Both the position numbers and the translations under genes were made by a program. From assembly GCA_020137815.1 (NCBI GenBank), contig CM035359.1:3554539-3618538 (forward strand): 64,000 bases of DNA, read 5' to 3'. Shown here one piece after another: positions 1-13,100 of this stretch. The DNA comes from Hormiphora californensis (lineage: Eukaryota > Ctenophora > Tentaculata > Cydippida > Pleurobrachiidae). The notes below the pieces were generated by a model. That model was not told the DNA's origin and did no database searches. It saw only the letters and a program-made list of their open reading frames with translations. Numbering within the stretch: the stretch's first letter is position 1; every line of letters starts with the position of its first letter.

Positions 1-502
1 ACCAAATACCAGATACTAAATATTAAATAGCATATATGTTTTCATTACACTTTTGAATACCAAACAAATGGGGGATGTGGGAATATGGACAGTAACAAGC
101 GAGTGCCAAGGGAGGAGTACCTAGGTATTATGATTAGTATGATTATGAAAAAGAGAGGGAATCTGAGTGGAGCGATTGCGCTCATATTTCAATCGTGTGT
201 AATAGAATTACACGGAGAAGCTGGAGAGAGGACGAGAACAAAGAATCAAAATCTCTCAGCTCTCTCCCTCTCCTTCTGCCCTTTCTCTCTCCTTCTTCTA
301 CCCCTCCCAAACACCATATTATAGTAGTGGTGTTTTGACCCACACATCCAGGATTTGCCCCTGCCCAGTTCCCAACCAATTCATTCCACCCACTACCCAG
401 TCCATCCTATCACCTCACTACTCTCTGACCATATATGGGTATGTGATGACGTTATATGCCCAAATGTGGAGTGTTTCACCACTTACCACCACTCATACTT
501 AC
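1..502. other. Left-edge intron sequence of the Ig gene, no exon found
   Basis: About 500 bases downstream of exon 50 on the minus strand. Short ORFs on both strands are mainly CT/GA-rich low complexity. No splice-bounded phase-1 exon with an Ig motif could be read. Confidence 0.5.
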
Positions 503-1135
503 CATAGTATTTGAGCTGAATGAAGGTAGATCTGGTTAAGGAATCAAATTTGACTACCACCATATACTGTCCCAGATCAGCAGCTGTCGCCTGGAAGGAT
601 GACACATTGATTTTCACCTATCATAATCTCTGATGCTAGTCAAAGGTGCTCGAAAAGATTGAAATGTCTCAAATGTCTCAACGTCTCAAAAAACAAAAAT
701 TTCCGTGAATTAACTACTTCTTCCCGTTACATTCTGATATTAATTGACGTACCAATTTCCTGATTACAATTGCACCCCTTCCTTACCGGTTGCAGTATGA
801 GCTGTGTTCGCCATGTATTAAAGAGTATCCTCTCATTATCGTGTTGAACAGAATCTCCCTTTAGATACCACTCAATCTCACCCATCACGTAGGCATCACT
901 CTGAAAAACACAGTGGTTACCATGGTAAGAAGGAGTTCACTCTGTAAAACACAGTGGTTACCATGGTAAGAAGGAGTTCGTTAATTTTAGGAAATACAAC
1001 GAGATATCACAAGAACTTTTTAGAATTATTGCCACTCAGATCTTTTTACCGGTGTTATGCTGACTTCTATAACTGTCTGACTGTTGTCCAATCTTGTATA
1101 CACTGTGCTTCGTACAGGAACAATTGCCAGTCGCT
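503..1135 (-). CDS. Ig gene exons 48-50: Ig domain 19, last exons in window
   Basis: Exon 48 (1050-1135): LAIVPVRSTVYTRLD. Exon 49 (787-900): GEIEWYLKGDSVQHD. Exon 50 (503-590): ATAADLGQYMVVVKFDS, ending in phase 1 at a gtaagt donor. Phases are 1/0, 0/0 and 0/1. No canonical Cys. The gene must continue beyond the left edge; I found no convincing next exon in bases 1-502. Confidence 0.84.
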
Positions 1136-4100
1136 CTGGAAGTCATAATTTAATGCTAGTTAATCACCAGCATGTGTTTGGATTGATGTATCGCAGTTTT
1201 AGAGAGAGATGCTGGTTCATCGACAATAGTTTGACTAAAACATCTTGATCTACCGAACCCTGATCACAGAGCGTGCTCGCTCTTTTGAAATGATGATGTG
1301 ACCCACACACAAAATATCTTACCAGTGACTGTGAGCCACACAAAATATCTTACCAGTGACTGTGAGCAGGTTAGCGTTGGACACGTACACAGTATTCTTG
1401 ATACGACACCGGTAATAACCAGAGTCACTGAAGAGGGATGGAGGGAGAGGTTGTTTTTCACACTATGTCACTACTTTTCCCTTTTTAAAAATAAATTTCG
1501 TGTCCTCCCCACGCTGCTACTACTTGTCTACTATGTTTTTGTCGTCATACCTTTTTCGAGTATCGGTAATACGAAGAGTTTTCCTGTCTGTCGTTAGGGA
1601 AACACGTCCCCCAATAGAAACTTCAATACCATCCCGCTCCCAGAGAATAGAGTAGAGGGAGGGCGTTGGGAGGATGTTTATTATCACCTGGAAGGGATTA
1701 GGGATTATGACGTCACACCACCATGGGGATATGTAACCATGGAAACACAACTCTCTTGTAACCATGGCAACACAACTCTCTTGTAACCATGGCAACACAA
1801 CTCTCTTGTCCACATTGTGCTGGATGATACAGGAATTGTCAGACACCCTCATAATAACTCATCAAACTACCTCAAAAGTAGCAGTTTGTCCCTCCTTCAG
1901 TAATAAATCACTTGTCAGGAGCTGGATGGAGTTCCTGTCCAGGATTTCTAGCTCTATCTCCGAGTAGGATGTGGTGCCTATAAAAATAGAGATGGTATAC
2001 ACTATAATACAGTCGGACCCCGAATTACCGGTATGCTCAGGAAAAGAGTTTTGCCCAGTAAATCGCGGTCCGGTAAATCGGGGTCCGGAGAGGACAGTCT
2101 TATATATGGGACAAATATAAGGGCATTATACCTACATAGTGTCCTATATTACTAACCCTGGTATGTCAGCTAGTACTAACCCTGATATGCGACAGTGATG
2201 GTATAGGTAGTGGCATCATTCAGGTAGAGGTTGCCGCAGGTCAGAGTAGATCGGTAGGGAGAGGTGAAGAATCCAACTGAGAACCGGGATGTGTCAACTT
2301 GTTGTCCGCCTGGAGGTGGACGGTGAGGTTGAGGAGAAGGTTGAGTACGGTGTTCCTAGTTCCCCCTCACGAAAACATGAGAGGACGGCGCAGGTGGGAG
2401 AAAAAAAAGGGATTACGTACGATAATGCCTACGGTCAATAATGACTACAGGGGTTAAGAGCATAGATAATTGGGTGTAAGCAAAAGCGTCAAAACAGCAA
2501 TAATGCCTACAATGGCAATAATGCCTACAATAAAGTACGATAATGCCTACGGGCAATAATGCCTACAGCATAGATAATTTGGTGTAGGCAAAAGCGTCAA
2601 AATTACTGCTGATATGGCAATAATGCCTACAGGGGGTGATTGGGGTGATCGGGCGTCAAAACATCAGATCCCGATTAGTAACGACTAACGCGACGTAACC
2701 CTGAGGAGACAATACGGGATAAGAACCATGTGATTCGGGGAAGCTTATTATCAGTAGGAGACGACACGAGATATGGAACATATGATTCGGGGAAGCCAAT
2801 CAGGAGTGTTAAACGATATGAGACACGATTCGGGGAAGGTTTCTATCGCATTCTATCCCTATGACCGGTGACCATGCCCCCTCTCTGTGTCGCTCTATCT
2901 CCTTTCCTCTCACTTTCTCTGAGGGAGAATGAGAAATATGGAGAAAGAAAGATACCCATAACTTTTTTACCGAGACAGAAAGACAGTTGAGCTCCGTTGG
3001 AATGGGTTTCGCCGCTTTCCCAGCAGGTAGATGTAGGCGGCTCTCGGTCGTTTCTTGCAGGTTGGCGGTCTAGGTAGAGAAACCGGATTGGAAGGAGGCT
3101 AGGTGGCGGCATTGAAGGACTAGTGCCTAGTCATTTTGCATGGCTAAACAGTGTCTTTTATCTCTCGGTAAAAAGTAATGGGTATATATCTCTTACTCGA
3201 TGTCCCTCTTTCTCCCTCGGAGAAAGTGAGTGAGAAAGAGAGAGAGAGGGAGACAGAGCGACCCCGAGTGGGGACAGGGATGGAAAGCGATAGAAACCTT
3301 CCCCGAATCGTGTCTCATATTGTCTAACACTCCTGGTTGGCTTCCCCGAATCATGTTCCATATCTCGTATCGTCTCCTACTGCTAATAAGCTTCCCCGAG
3401 GGCGGCACCAATACGATAAAAGAGCGAGATATGGCTCGTTAGTTATTGGAGTAAACCGATTGACATGAGAGCTCCTCTAATCGGTAACACGGCGTCATAC
3501 ACATTTTTATTTGGAATTTATATCTGGGATTTCTATTTGGAATTTCTATCTGGAAGAACCGCACGTGCAGATGCGCCGCGCCGCGGCTCAAATTCACGTG
3601 CGAGATTAAAGAGAGAGACGCACATTAACGTTGTACGTTTGTCTCTCACTCTCTCTTGAAAACCCGCACGTGCAGATGCGCCGCGCCGCGGCTCAAATTC
3701 ACGTGCGTGTTATACAGATTCTGACAGAAAATACGAGCACAAAATTCCATATAAAAATGTGTATGACGGACTGTTAGGCTTAAGCTCTCATGTCTCATGT
3801 CGGATTGGATACGTGATATGTGATATATCGAGATATCCTTAGCGAGTTGTCAACTGCAATGCAATAATGCCTACACTCTGAGGTGGAGGGTAGGCAAAAC
3901 TGCTTGTAGGCATTATTGTCAACATCAGTGGTAAAATCGCAGTTTTGCCTACATCGTAGGTATTATGTACCGTAGGCAAAACTGCGGTTTACCCCCCTGG
4001 TGTTGACGATAATGCCTACAAGCAGTTTTGCCTACCCTCCACCTCTAATTAGGTGTTTTAGGGTGTAGGCATTATTGACCGTAGGCATTATTGTATGCTA

Positions 4101-7100
4101 CCAAAAAAGGGGATACCATACCCAATACAAAGGAGATTGTGGATGGGGAGATTCTGGATTTTAGAGACATGGGAGGGGTTGAGAAACGTGAGAGGTTGAA
4201 TGATGGGACTGACCTCCTCAGGAGCGGGATGAAGTTTGAATCACATAGTACATGTTACTGCACTACTGCTAGTGCACTCACCTCTGGTTGAAAGGGATAA
4301 CAATATGGTATGAAGTTTGAAAGGGATATCAATTAACATGGTATGTATTGGTATTGCTGCTACACTCACCTCTGGTCCAAGTAATGTCTCCACTGCTCAG
4401 GTAGGCAGGTCCAGTAATTGTAACACCTATCTGCACCCCACCACCTACCTCTCCAGAGTATCTCGTCTGGTCTAGAGAGAGGGAAAGAAAAGATTAGGAG
4501 ATATGTTAGATCAGCTTGGAGTGGGATTAGGGCATATATAAAATTCAGAGACAGAAAGAACGAACATGATTTGAAGAGTTTTAACACTCACCAGAACAGA
4601 AAACAGAGAAAGAATTAACACACAGTACACACCTGGTTGTAGGAAGACCTGTGCCCCGGTAACAGACAAAATGACATCACCCGCAGCCCGGACACCATCC
4701 TGTCGGGTGACGTGACACCTGTACACACCACCATCACCACCAGAAATGGAGGATAATACCAACTGGAGAAGGGGAGGATGTTAGGGCAATTTCTGATTTG
4801 CCGCATACGGCGTCTAGACGGCGTCTAGACGGTATACCGTCTGGACGGGTTTCGGTGAAATCAGCTAAAAACGGTACCGAAATTGCTTGAGACGGGTTAT
4901 AGACGGTATCAGACGGTCTCTAGACGGGTTATAGACGGTATCAGACGGTGTTGCGACGGTATCAGACGGTTTCTAGACGGTGTCTAGACGGTACCGTCCC
5001 GGCGTCTGGACGGCGTCTAGACGGTATCCGTCCGAAGTTGAGACGGCACGTCTGAAAATTGTACCAGACGTTGAGACGGACTTTTAGAACTCCGTCTGTA
5101 TTTCAGACGGAATTTTAAAAGTACGTCTCAACGCAGTCTAAAGGAAAATCGATGAAAGTACCGTCTAGACAACGTCTCAACTGAAACCGGTCAACATACC
5201 GTCTAAACAACGTCTAGACAACGTCTAAACAGAATCTCGCGATTCAGTTTCAAATACCGTCTAGACAACTTCTCCAGCAAATCCGATACAGATACCGTCT
5301 AAACAACGTCTCATAACCGACACTATCTATCACTGATAGTATCAGCCATAGACAGTATATTTGAAGTTGGGTACGAAAATTACCGGGAGGATAACCCCTT
5401 TCCCGTCCCCGAGCATCGCGGTACGACTGTGCTGGTTAAACACATGTGTAATTTTCATTCAATAGGCACACATCTACCACTAATTCCAACTGGCATGGGT
5501 AATCCAGAATGGTCTTCGAAAACGGTCGAGTCTAGACATCATTATTTGAGACGTTGTCTAGACGTTGTTTAGACGGTATTCGTATCGAAATTGCTGGAGA
5601 AGTTGTCTAGACGGTATTTGAAACTGAATCGCGAGATTCTGTTTAGACGTTGTCTAGACGTTGTTTAGACGGTATGTTGACCGGTTTCAGTTGAGACGTT
5701 GTCTAGACGGTACTTTCATCGATTTTCCTTTAGACTGCGTTGAGACGTACTTTTAAAACTCCGTCTGAAATACAGACGGAGTTCTAAAAGTCCGTCTCAA
5801 CGTCTGGTACAATTTTCAGACGTGCCGTCTCAACTTCGGACGGATACCGTCTAGACGCCGTCCAGACGCCGTCCAGACGCCGTCCAGACGCCGGGACGGT
5901 ACCGTCTAGACACCGTCTAGAGACCGTCTGATACCGTCGCAACACCGTCTGATACCGTCTATAACCCGTCTCAAGCAATTTCGGTACCGTTTTTAGCTGA
6001 TTTCACCGAAACCCGTCCAGACGGTATACCGTCTAGACGCCGTCTAGACGGCGTTGCGACGCCGTCTAGACGCCGTTTGCGGCAAATCAGAAATTACCGG
6101 ATGTTAGAACATGTTAGAACATATTATACCAACTGGATGAATTCGTAGAACATTGAAGCATGGCTACTACCCGTTACACCTCCCTCTCCCACACAGTTTC
6201 TTAATTTCTAACCATTGTTTTATAGTTGTAGTAAGACACCCTGTTTGATGTCAACTCAGCACAATCGGCAGTGTTGCTCGCATCACACTTATCCCACTGT
6301 ACTGTTAGAGTGGACAGGAGAGAGGGTGATACTTCGACTGATAGAGTTGCAGTGCTACCTGGGGGTGGGTTTAGTTGAGGACATGTTTTGTGCCGGTCTG
6401 ATCAACCTGGGGGTGGGTTTAGTTGAGGACATGTTTTGTGCCGGTCTGATCAACCTGGTGGTGGGTTTAGTTGAGGACATGTTTTGTGCCGGTCTGATCA
6501 ACCTGGTGGTGGGTTTAGTTGAGGACATGTTTTGTGCCGGTCTGATCAACCTGGGGGTGGGTTTAGTTGAGGACATGTTTTGTGCCGGTCTGATCAACCT
6601 GGGGGTGGGTTTAGTTGAGGACATGTTTTGTGCCGGTCTGATCAACCTGGTGGTGGGTTTAGTTGAGGACATGTTTTGTGCCGGTCTGATCAACCTGGTG
6701 GTGGGTTTAGTTGAGGACATGTTTTGTGCCGGTCTGATCAACCTGGTGGTGGGTTTAGTTGAGGACATGTTTTGTGCCGGTCTGATCAACCTGGGGGTGG
6801 GTTTAGTTGAGGACATGTTTTGTGCCGGTCTGATCAACCTGGTGGTGGGTTTAGTTGAGGACATGTTTTGTGCCGGTCTGATCAACCCCGGAAAACACGA
6901 GGTAAACCGCAGCTCCCAACTGCAAATAATCTTGTTTGAGGACGTTTTGTTCGGATAGAGAGAGAGAGAGTTGAGCAAGGCAAGGAATGAATATTATAAG
7001 GAACGGAGGAAGATGTGAAAATGGAAGATCAAGAAAGGTATCAGCTGTGGTACGCTATGTTTTTCAATGTATCTACAATTTACCTATGTAGGCAGTAACA

Positions 7101-10100
7101 TGTGCACTGACTGGTAGAACAGACAGCTCCTCTACCCGCACACCACTATCACCATTGGTGTCACCGTCATCACCCACTGTCACCACGAATGATACACCCA
7201 CTGTCTGTCCAGCTCGTGTCACCTTGCACCTGGAAGTGGACATGACATATGTTGAATAAAGGCTTGTAGGATATCAAATGGAAGGAACAAACAAACAAAC
7301 TCAATCGAGATTCATGAAAGAACCCCCTTGACAGAAATCTGTTTTGCAAGAATGAGCGAATTTAGTAACTCGGTTAACTACCTATAAACTCCTGTATCAC
7401 CCGGTCGAGCGTTGCTAACGGCCAGGGTCCTCTGGTTGCTATGGTAACTGACACGGTTGTTAGGGAGATCGGATCCGTCACGTGACCAAAGGATCAGGTC
7501 ACCACCCTGGACTCCATTCAGGATAGAAACCTGGAGGGGGATCGTATAAATCAGTAGGGTATACCGGTGTAATTTGGACCACTTTTGGCATTCAACTGGT
7601 ATTTCAAGAGCCATTTATTTACTTAATCAATTAGTTAGCTACTCAATTTGTGCAACTGGACCTTTGTCTAGAGCCTGAGAACAAATTTACACCGAAAACA
7701 TAACTTTTAGATAGCTAATTAACCTTGTTAATGAAGGTAAGTCGGAATATTTTTGATCGCGAGACACGGGGCAATTTGGACTAGTGGCTTCTACACCAAT
7801 CACAATGCGCGCATTCAATCACGTGACCGCGACACACCACATTGCCCCAGCTGTACATCTACGATGTAAATCAGACCGAGGTTGGGGCTATTTGGACAAA
7901 CTTAGATTGTAGCCACAGTTTTTGAGATACCGATTTCAAACTTTTCAGTCATCTAGTAATTTAGTATCCCGTGCTATTCCTTTTTTCAAAATTAGTCAAT
8001 TAAGTAGTAATTAGCCTAATTAATCAATTAATTAAATGTTCATCAAATCTATATCAATAGGGTGTATTTTCGAAGGCTCAGGATTAGCCTAGTCGATTAG
8101 AAAAAGATTTAATCTAATCCCAAATAGGATTTTTGAGAAAATCGACATCAAAGATCAAAACGCCACAAATAAAGCTACGGTTTTCAAAGGAATGGTGTCT
8201 GTGTTTTCAGGTGCCAACATGTACAATGCCAGAAATTACTATTATGGGGATCCAGTCACGTCTAATAAATCATGTTAGTAGCCGATTCCCAATCAATGCA
8301 ATTCCCTGGGGTTACTATAGCAACGGAGTTTGTTACCATAGCAACCGGCGAATTTGCAGTAATGTACTATTTTCTTGCTCCAAATTCATGAATATTCACC
8401 CATTACATCCGTATTATTAGACTAGGTATCGATTATTTAAACATGATTGTGAGTCACAATGAGACACCAGACTGCCCTCAGTTACCAGCCAGTCAGTAGC
8501 TTTGGTTAGTGTTATCAAATGTATGCCCATTGCTCTAAGTTAGCCTGTAATTAATCCCTTTATTCAGTTTTATCAGCTACATAAGGATGATTATCATGAT
8601 AAAACTACTTTTGGTCATCAAAGCACCAGTCCTAGATATTCTGGAGCACCCCATTAAGTTGGTTTGTCGAATAACACACCATGGATTGACTTGTCACCTA
8701 GGCAACCAGAGAATTGGTTGTAAAATGTGCCTTTTTCTGGTTTTTTGGTCTATTTACTCAGTTTTAGCCATCTATATTGATTGAATTGGATAATTATGAA
8801 AGCAGGTTGTCTATGGTTACCATAGAAACGAGTATAATGGCGCCATGAGGCCAATTTGTCTTAACCAATTTGCCCCATGGGGTAATTTGGTCTAGTCCAA
8901 ATTGCCCCATGGGGCAATCTGGTTTATGACCGAATTGCCCCCGATTTTTTCGTCCAAATTGCCCCAAATTGTCCGAATTGCCCCGCTTCATTAAAATGCT
9001 AATTAGCTAATTAAATCGAAAGCTAATGTCATTTTGATGATGAAACTGGATAGAAAAATATCATATTGTGAAATTCTGACCCATAATTTAAATAATTATC
9101 ATAATTAAGTTTACCGAATTATAGTTTAACCCTTTGAGACCGATAGGGTCACCAGTGACCCCACGCTAATTATGCATCTAGCGTCTGTCCGAACTAAATC
9201 TAAGAAGTTTAAATGGTTTTCCGGGTTAGAATAGACACTTTTTGGCTGTTTTTGGGGTCATTTTAAGCTTTGAACATCTTAGTTTACTAGAAATGCCAAC
9301 TCTAAGCCATAAAAGTTGAAATTTTGGTGTAAAGTTGGCCATATCTCTAAAACGGTATAAGTAAGCCAATAATGGACCTACAAATCAAAAGAAAACCATA
9401 GGTTTTACCCCGGTATGAAGTTTCGTGATGATTTGATTAAATTTACAACGCTCAGAGGGCAAATAATGCCGGGGTCACCAGTGACCCTATCGTCCCCTAA
9501 CGCTAATATAGAAATTTGGATTTTACGTGCATTTCTAAAGGATTTGCCACCGATAAAGGTTCAAAACGGCATTTTTCAAACGGGTGCTAGCGACTAACCG
9601 ACTCCATCAGTGTTATCTATACATCTTAGAGAGTCGCTGAAAAATTTTTTGAGATTCGTGCTCCTTCATAAAAATTTTCATCTCGGCCAATTTGAAATTC
9701 TAAAATCGGCTACAGATGAGATACAGAGGTCCATAGGGTGTGTAAAATGTGCAGAATGGCCGGGTTTATATAAGTGTTATGAAGAAACATAGGGTCTAAA
9801 ATGAGCGGTTTTCGAGTTATGAGGCAAAATAGCTACGAAATCTCAATTGTTTGCATTCCATTTGAGACCGATAGGGTCACTGGTGACCCCACAGAAACAA
9901 AGTTCGTAGAGATGAGTTTTTTGGTTCTGCTTTCAAGTAGGCTTGTTAGGAGTGTCTCCAGCAATTTTCAGATATTTCTGTCGATGGCGCCACTATCGGC
10001 CCCAAAGGGTTAACTTTAAAGTCGTCATTTTTCGTTATTTCACACTAAACACCACAATTTAAAAGTCCCATATAAATCACTAATCCACATTGCCCCGTCC

Positions 10101-13100
10101 TGTGACCACATTGCCCCACCGTCCAAATTACCCCGGTATACCCTACTGAACAAATTGTTAGACGGGCGATTGAAATCAGTACTGAACACATTGTTAGACG
10201 GGCGATTGTAATCAGTATACTGAACAAATTGTTAGACGGGCGATTGAAATCAGTACTGAACACATTGTTAGACGGGCGATTGTAATCAGTACTGAACAAC
10301 TTGTTAGACGGGCGATTGTAATCAGTACTGAACAACTTGTTAGACGGGCGATTGTAATCAGTACTGAACAACTTGTTAGACGGGCGATTGTAATCAGTAT
10401 ACTGAACAACTTGTTAGACGGGTAATTAGTTGAGCTATCATCCGGTAATTAGCAAATTATAATTAGTAGTAAATCATCAACCTGAAGTGAAAAAGTTGAT
10501 CCAGTCTCTATGGAGACATATTCAGGTGATAATCGGGTGACCAGAGATCCCCCTTCTACCATCAATCTGACAGATGCACTGTACGATGTGCCTGGAAGTA
10601 TATCAATTTAGAACATCTTCTACTGCATCTTCTACCGGTTACCATGGTTACAGCATGTGTGAGGTTACCATGGTTACAGCATGTGTGAGGTTACCATGGT
10701 TACAACATATGTGAGGTTACCATGGTTACATCATGTGTGAGGTTACCATGGTTACAGCATATGTGAGGTTACCATGGTTACATACCTCTAACAATGGCAA
10801 TGTAATCCCCACTATCATGTAATGGTTACCATGGTTACAGCCAGGAACCGACCGAATTAAGTAAACAGCCAATCAGAACTCGTTATTTAGGTCACGTGAC
10901 TAGTTATCAGCCAATCAGGGACCAGTATTTCCTGATTCGGTCGGTTCCTGGTTACAGCATGTGTGATTACCATGGTTACAATATGAGTGTTGAGTGACGT
11001 AACCATGGTAACTTCAACATACCTCTAACAATGGCCATGTAATCCCCACTATCCCCGTCTGTAACTTGACCGACCACCAGGTTGGACATTCCACCACTTG
11101 AAACCACAGAGAACCGTCCATTGGTGGATAACACCTGATCCCCATTGGGTCGAATCCAGGAGATGTCGGTGGAGGGGAGGTTCCGATATGAGACAGAGAG
11201 AATCGCTGAGTCACCAACCTGATAGAGATAAAGGGATTAGTTTTGTCAAGTTTCATTATCATAGAGACATGAAGACTCGAGATGTTGAGTCTGGTGAAAC
11301 TTGTTACACCGGCCTGCACCCCCCCCCCCCGCTCTCAGGGCCCCCTCTGTTTCATTCGTTCGCTGTTCAGCCCAGAATAGTAGCTGGAGAATAACTAAAA
11401 CTCTGTCAATTAAATCTCACAGTTGTTACCTGGGCTGTTATAACGGGGGCAACAGGGTATATCACACCATCTGATCCACCTCCATCAACCACCACCAAAT
11501 TGATCACAAGGTGACCTGTCCCATACTGGTTCCTAGCTACAATTAATAGTATTGGAGTTAAAGCAGCTACAAAACGTGTTGGAGTTTGTTAATCAAATAA
11601 TTAATTAAGTAATTGTTAATTAAAGCAATACATAGTTCTGAGAGCTCTACAAAAAGTAACATAGGTACTTACCAACTAAAGAGAAACAGTACTAATACTT
11701 ACCAGTCACATTGAAGTAGGATGTATCACCAACAGTCACCCTCCCAATTCTCATGACCGTCCTGTCTTCACTGACAGTAAAGGGGGAACCTGCCAAGAAA
11801 CGGAGAAATTACGGGAAAATAGGGAAAGGATTGGGGTTGTAGACTAATTGTTTAGTGCTGAGTTAGCCAGTTTGCCCAAACTAGCCCTTCCTACCTACAC
11901 GTACCTGATATAGATCGATGCCAAATTATCGTGTTTGTATCGGGGTTGCCATGGTAACCAACTTGAACCATCAACGATCCACCCGATTCCACAAACACCG
12001 TGCTCTCTAATTTTGGAGAAAAAAAAGTTCAGTTATATTCATTGCCAAGTGAGAATCCGACTCCAATGATTCCCCGAATTGATAGATCAGAGCTGCTCAA
12101 ACTCTCTGATTGAATACCTGGGTGACTCCGTAGATAAACAATAGGTTTGAATGTCTCCGTCTCCATAGTAACCACTCTGGACTGTCTACTATCCACTTCA
12201 CCCCCGTTAACCCGGCACCAAACAGTAGCCTCCCCCTCGGCCAGGGATGGCATTGTGAGCTGTGAACTTAGCTTATCTGATGCCTGATCAGTGAGGGATG
12301 GAGCTAGAGAAGGGTTAGGGTGTGACAAACTCCCCCTCCGAAGGGTATACTTATCACCTTATAATATGTCTGCAAACTAAAAAATATCAGAAGTGTGATT
12401 AGTGAATGAGTTACAATTTTCAAATTCCCTGCAGGTTGAGCAAGCTGCAACTGTAGCTTTGTGTTACCATGGTTACCGTGTTTGAGAGAAAGATCCCAGA
12501 TTCAGGGTATTTCGTAGTGTCCCCCGAGTATGGACCACGGATAACCATCCATTCAATATCGTGAACCTAACCAGGGAAGTGAATTGTTCATACATTATAG
12601 GTGATGAACGTGGATAAATTCTTGAATCAGCGGTTAGCCATCAGTGAATCCTCGTTACCAAGGATAGGAAGGGGTCAGGAACCGACCGACACAAGTAAGC
12701 AACCAATCAGAACTCGTTATTTAGGTCACGTGGCTGATTTTCAGCCAATCAGGGACCAGTATTTCCTGATTCGGTCGGTTCCTGGAAGGAGTGCATTATC
12801 ATCACAAACAGCCCCGTGTTATAATACCTGGTAGCTAGGTGATTGGAGAAGGGAACATGTTACAGTTGCTGCTTCACCCTCGGGCACTATAACACTGGCT
12901 TCTGGTTGCCGTAGAAACACTGGAACACTCTTCACAACTAGGGGGAGGAACAGTAGTGAAACAGTAATGGAACAGTTATACTAGTGGAACAGTAGCTGTG
13001 GTTCCCCTTCTAAATTCTATCCCGGTCTGTTTCTCTCATTAGAGTCGCTTTATTTTATCTTTCATTCTACCTAAACCCGTGTTTTCGCACCCCTAGTTAC

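Noticed and set aside
4120-4230. Possible extra Ig exon on the minus strand (PSFNLSRFSTPPMSLKS)
   Set aside because: It can be bordered by AG and GT in phase, but exon 43 joins directly and more convincingly to exon 44 (2181-2309), and the piece has no Ig motif.
6215-6958. 247-codon plus-strand ORF of 16-residue repeats, and a 207-codon minus-strand partner
   Set aside because: Product of the 48-bp minisatellite, open on both strands because the unit is a multiple of 3; it lies against an Ig exon acceptor and has no start or splice context.
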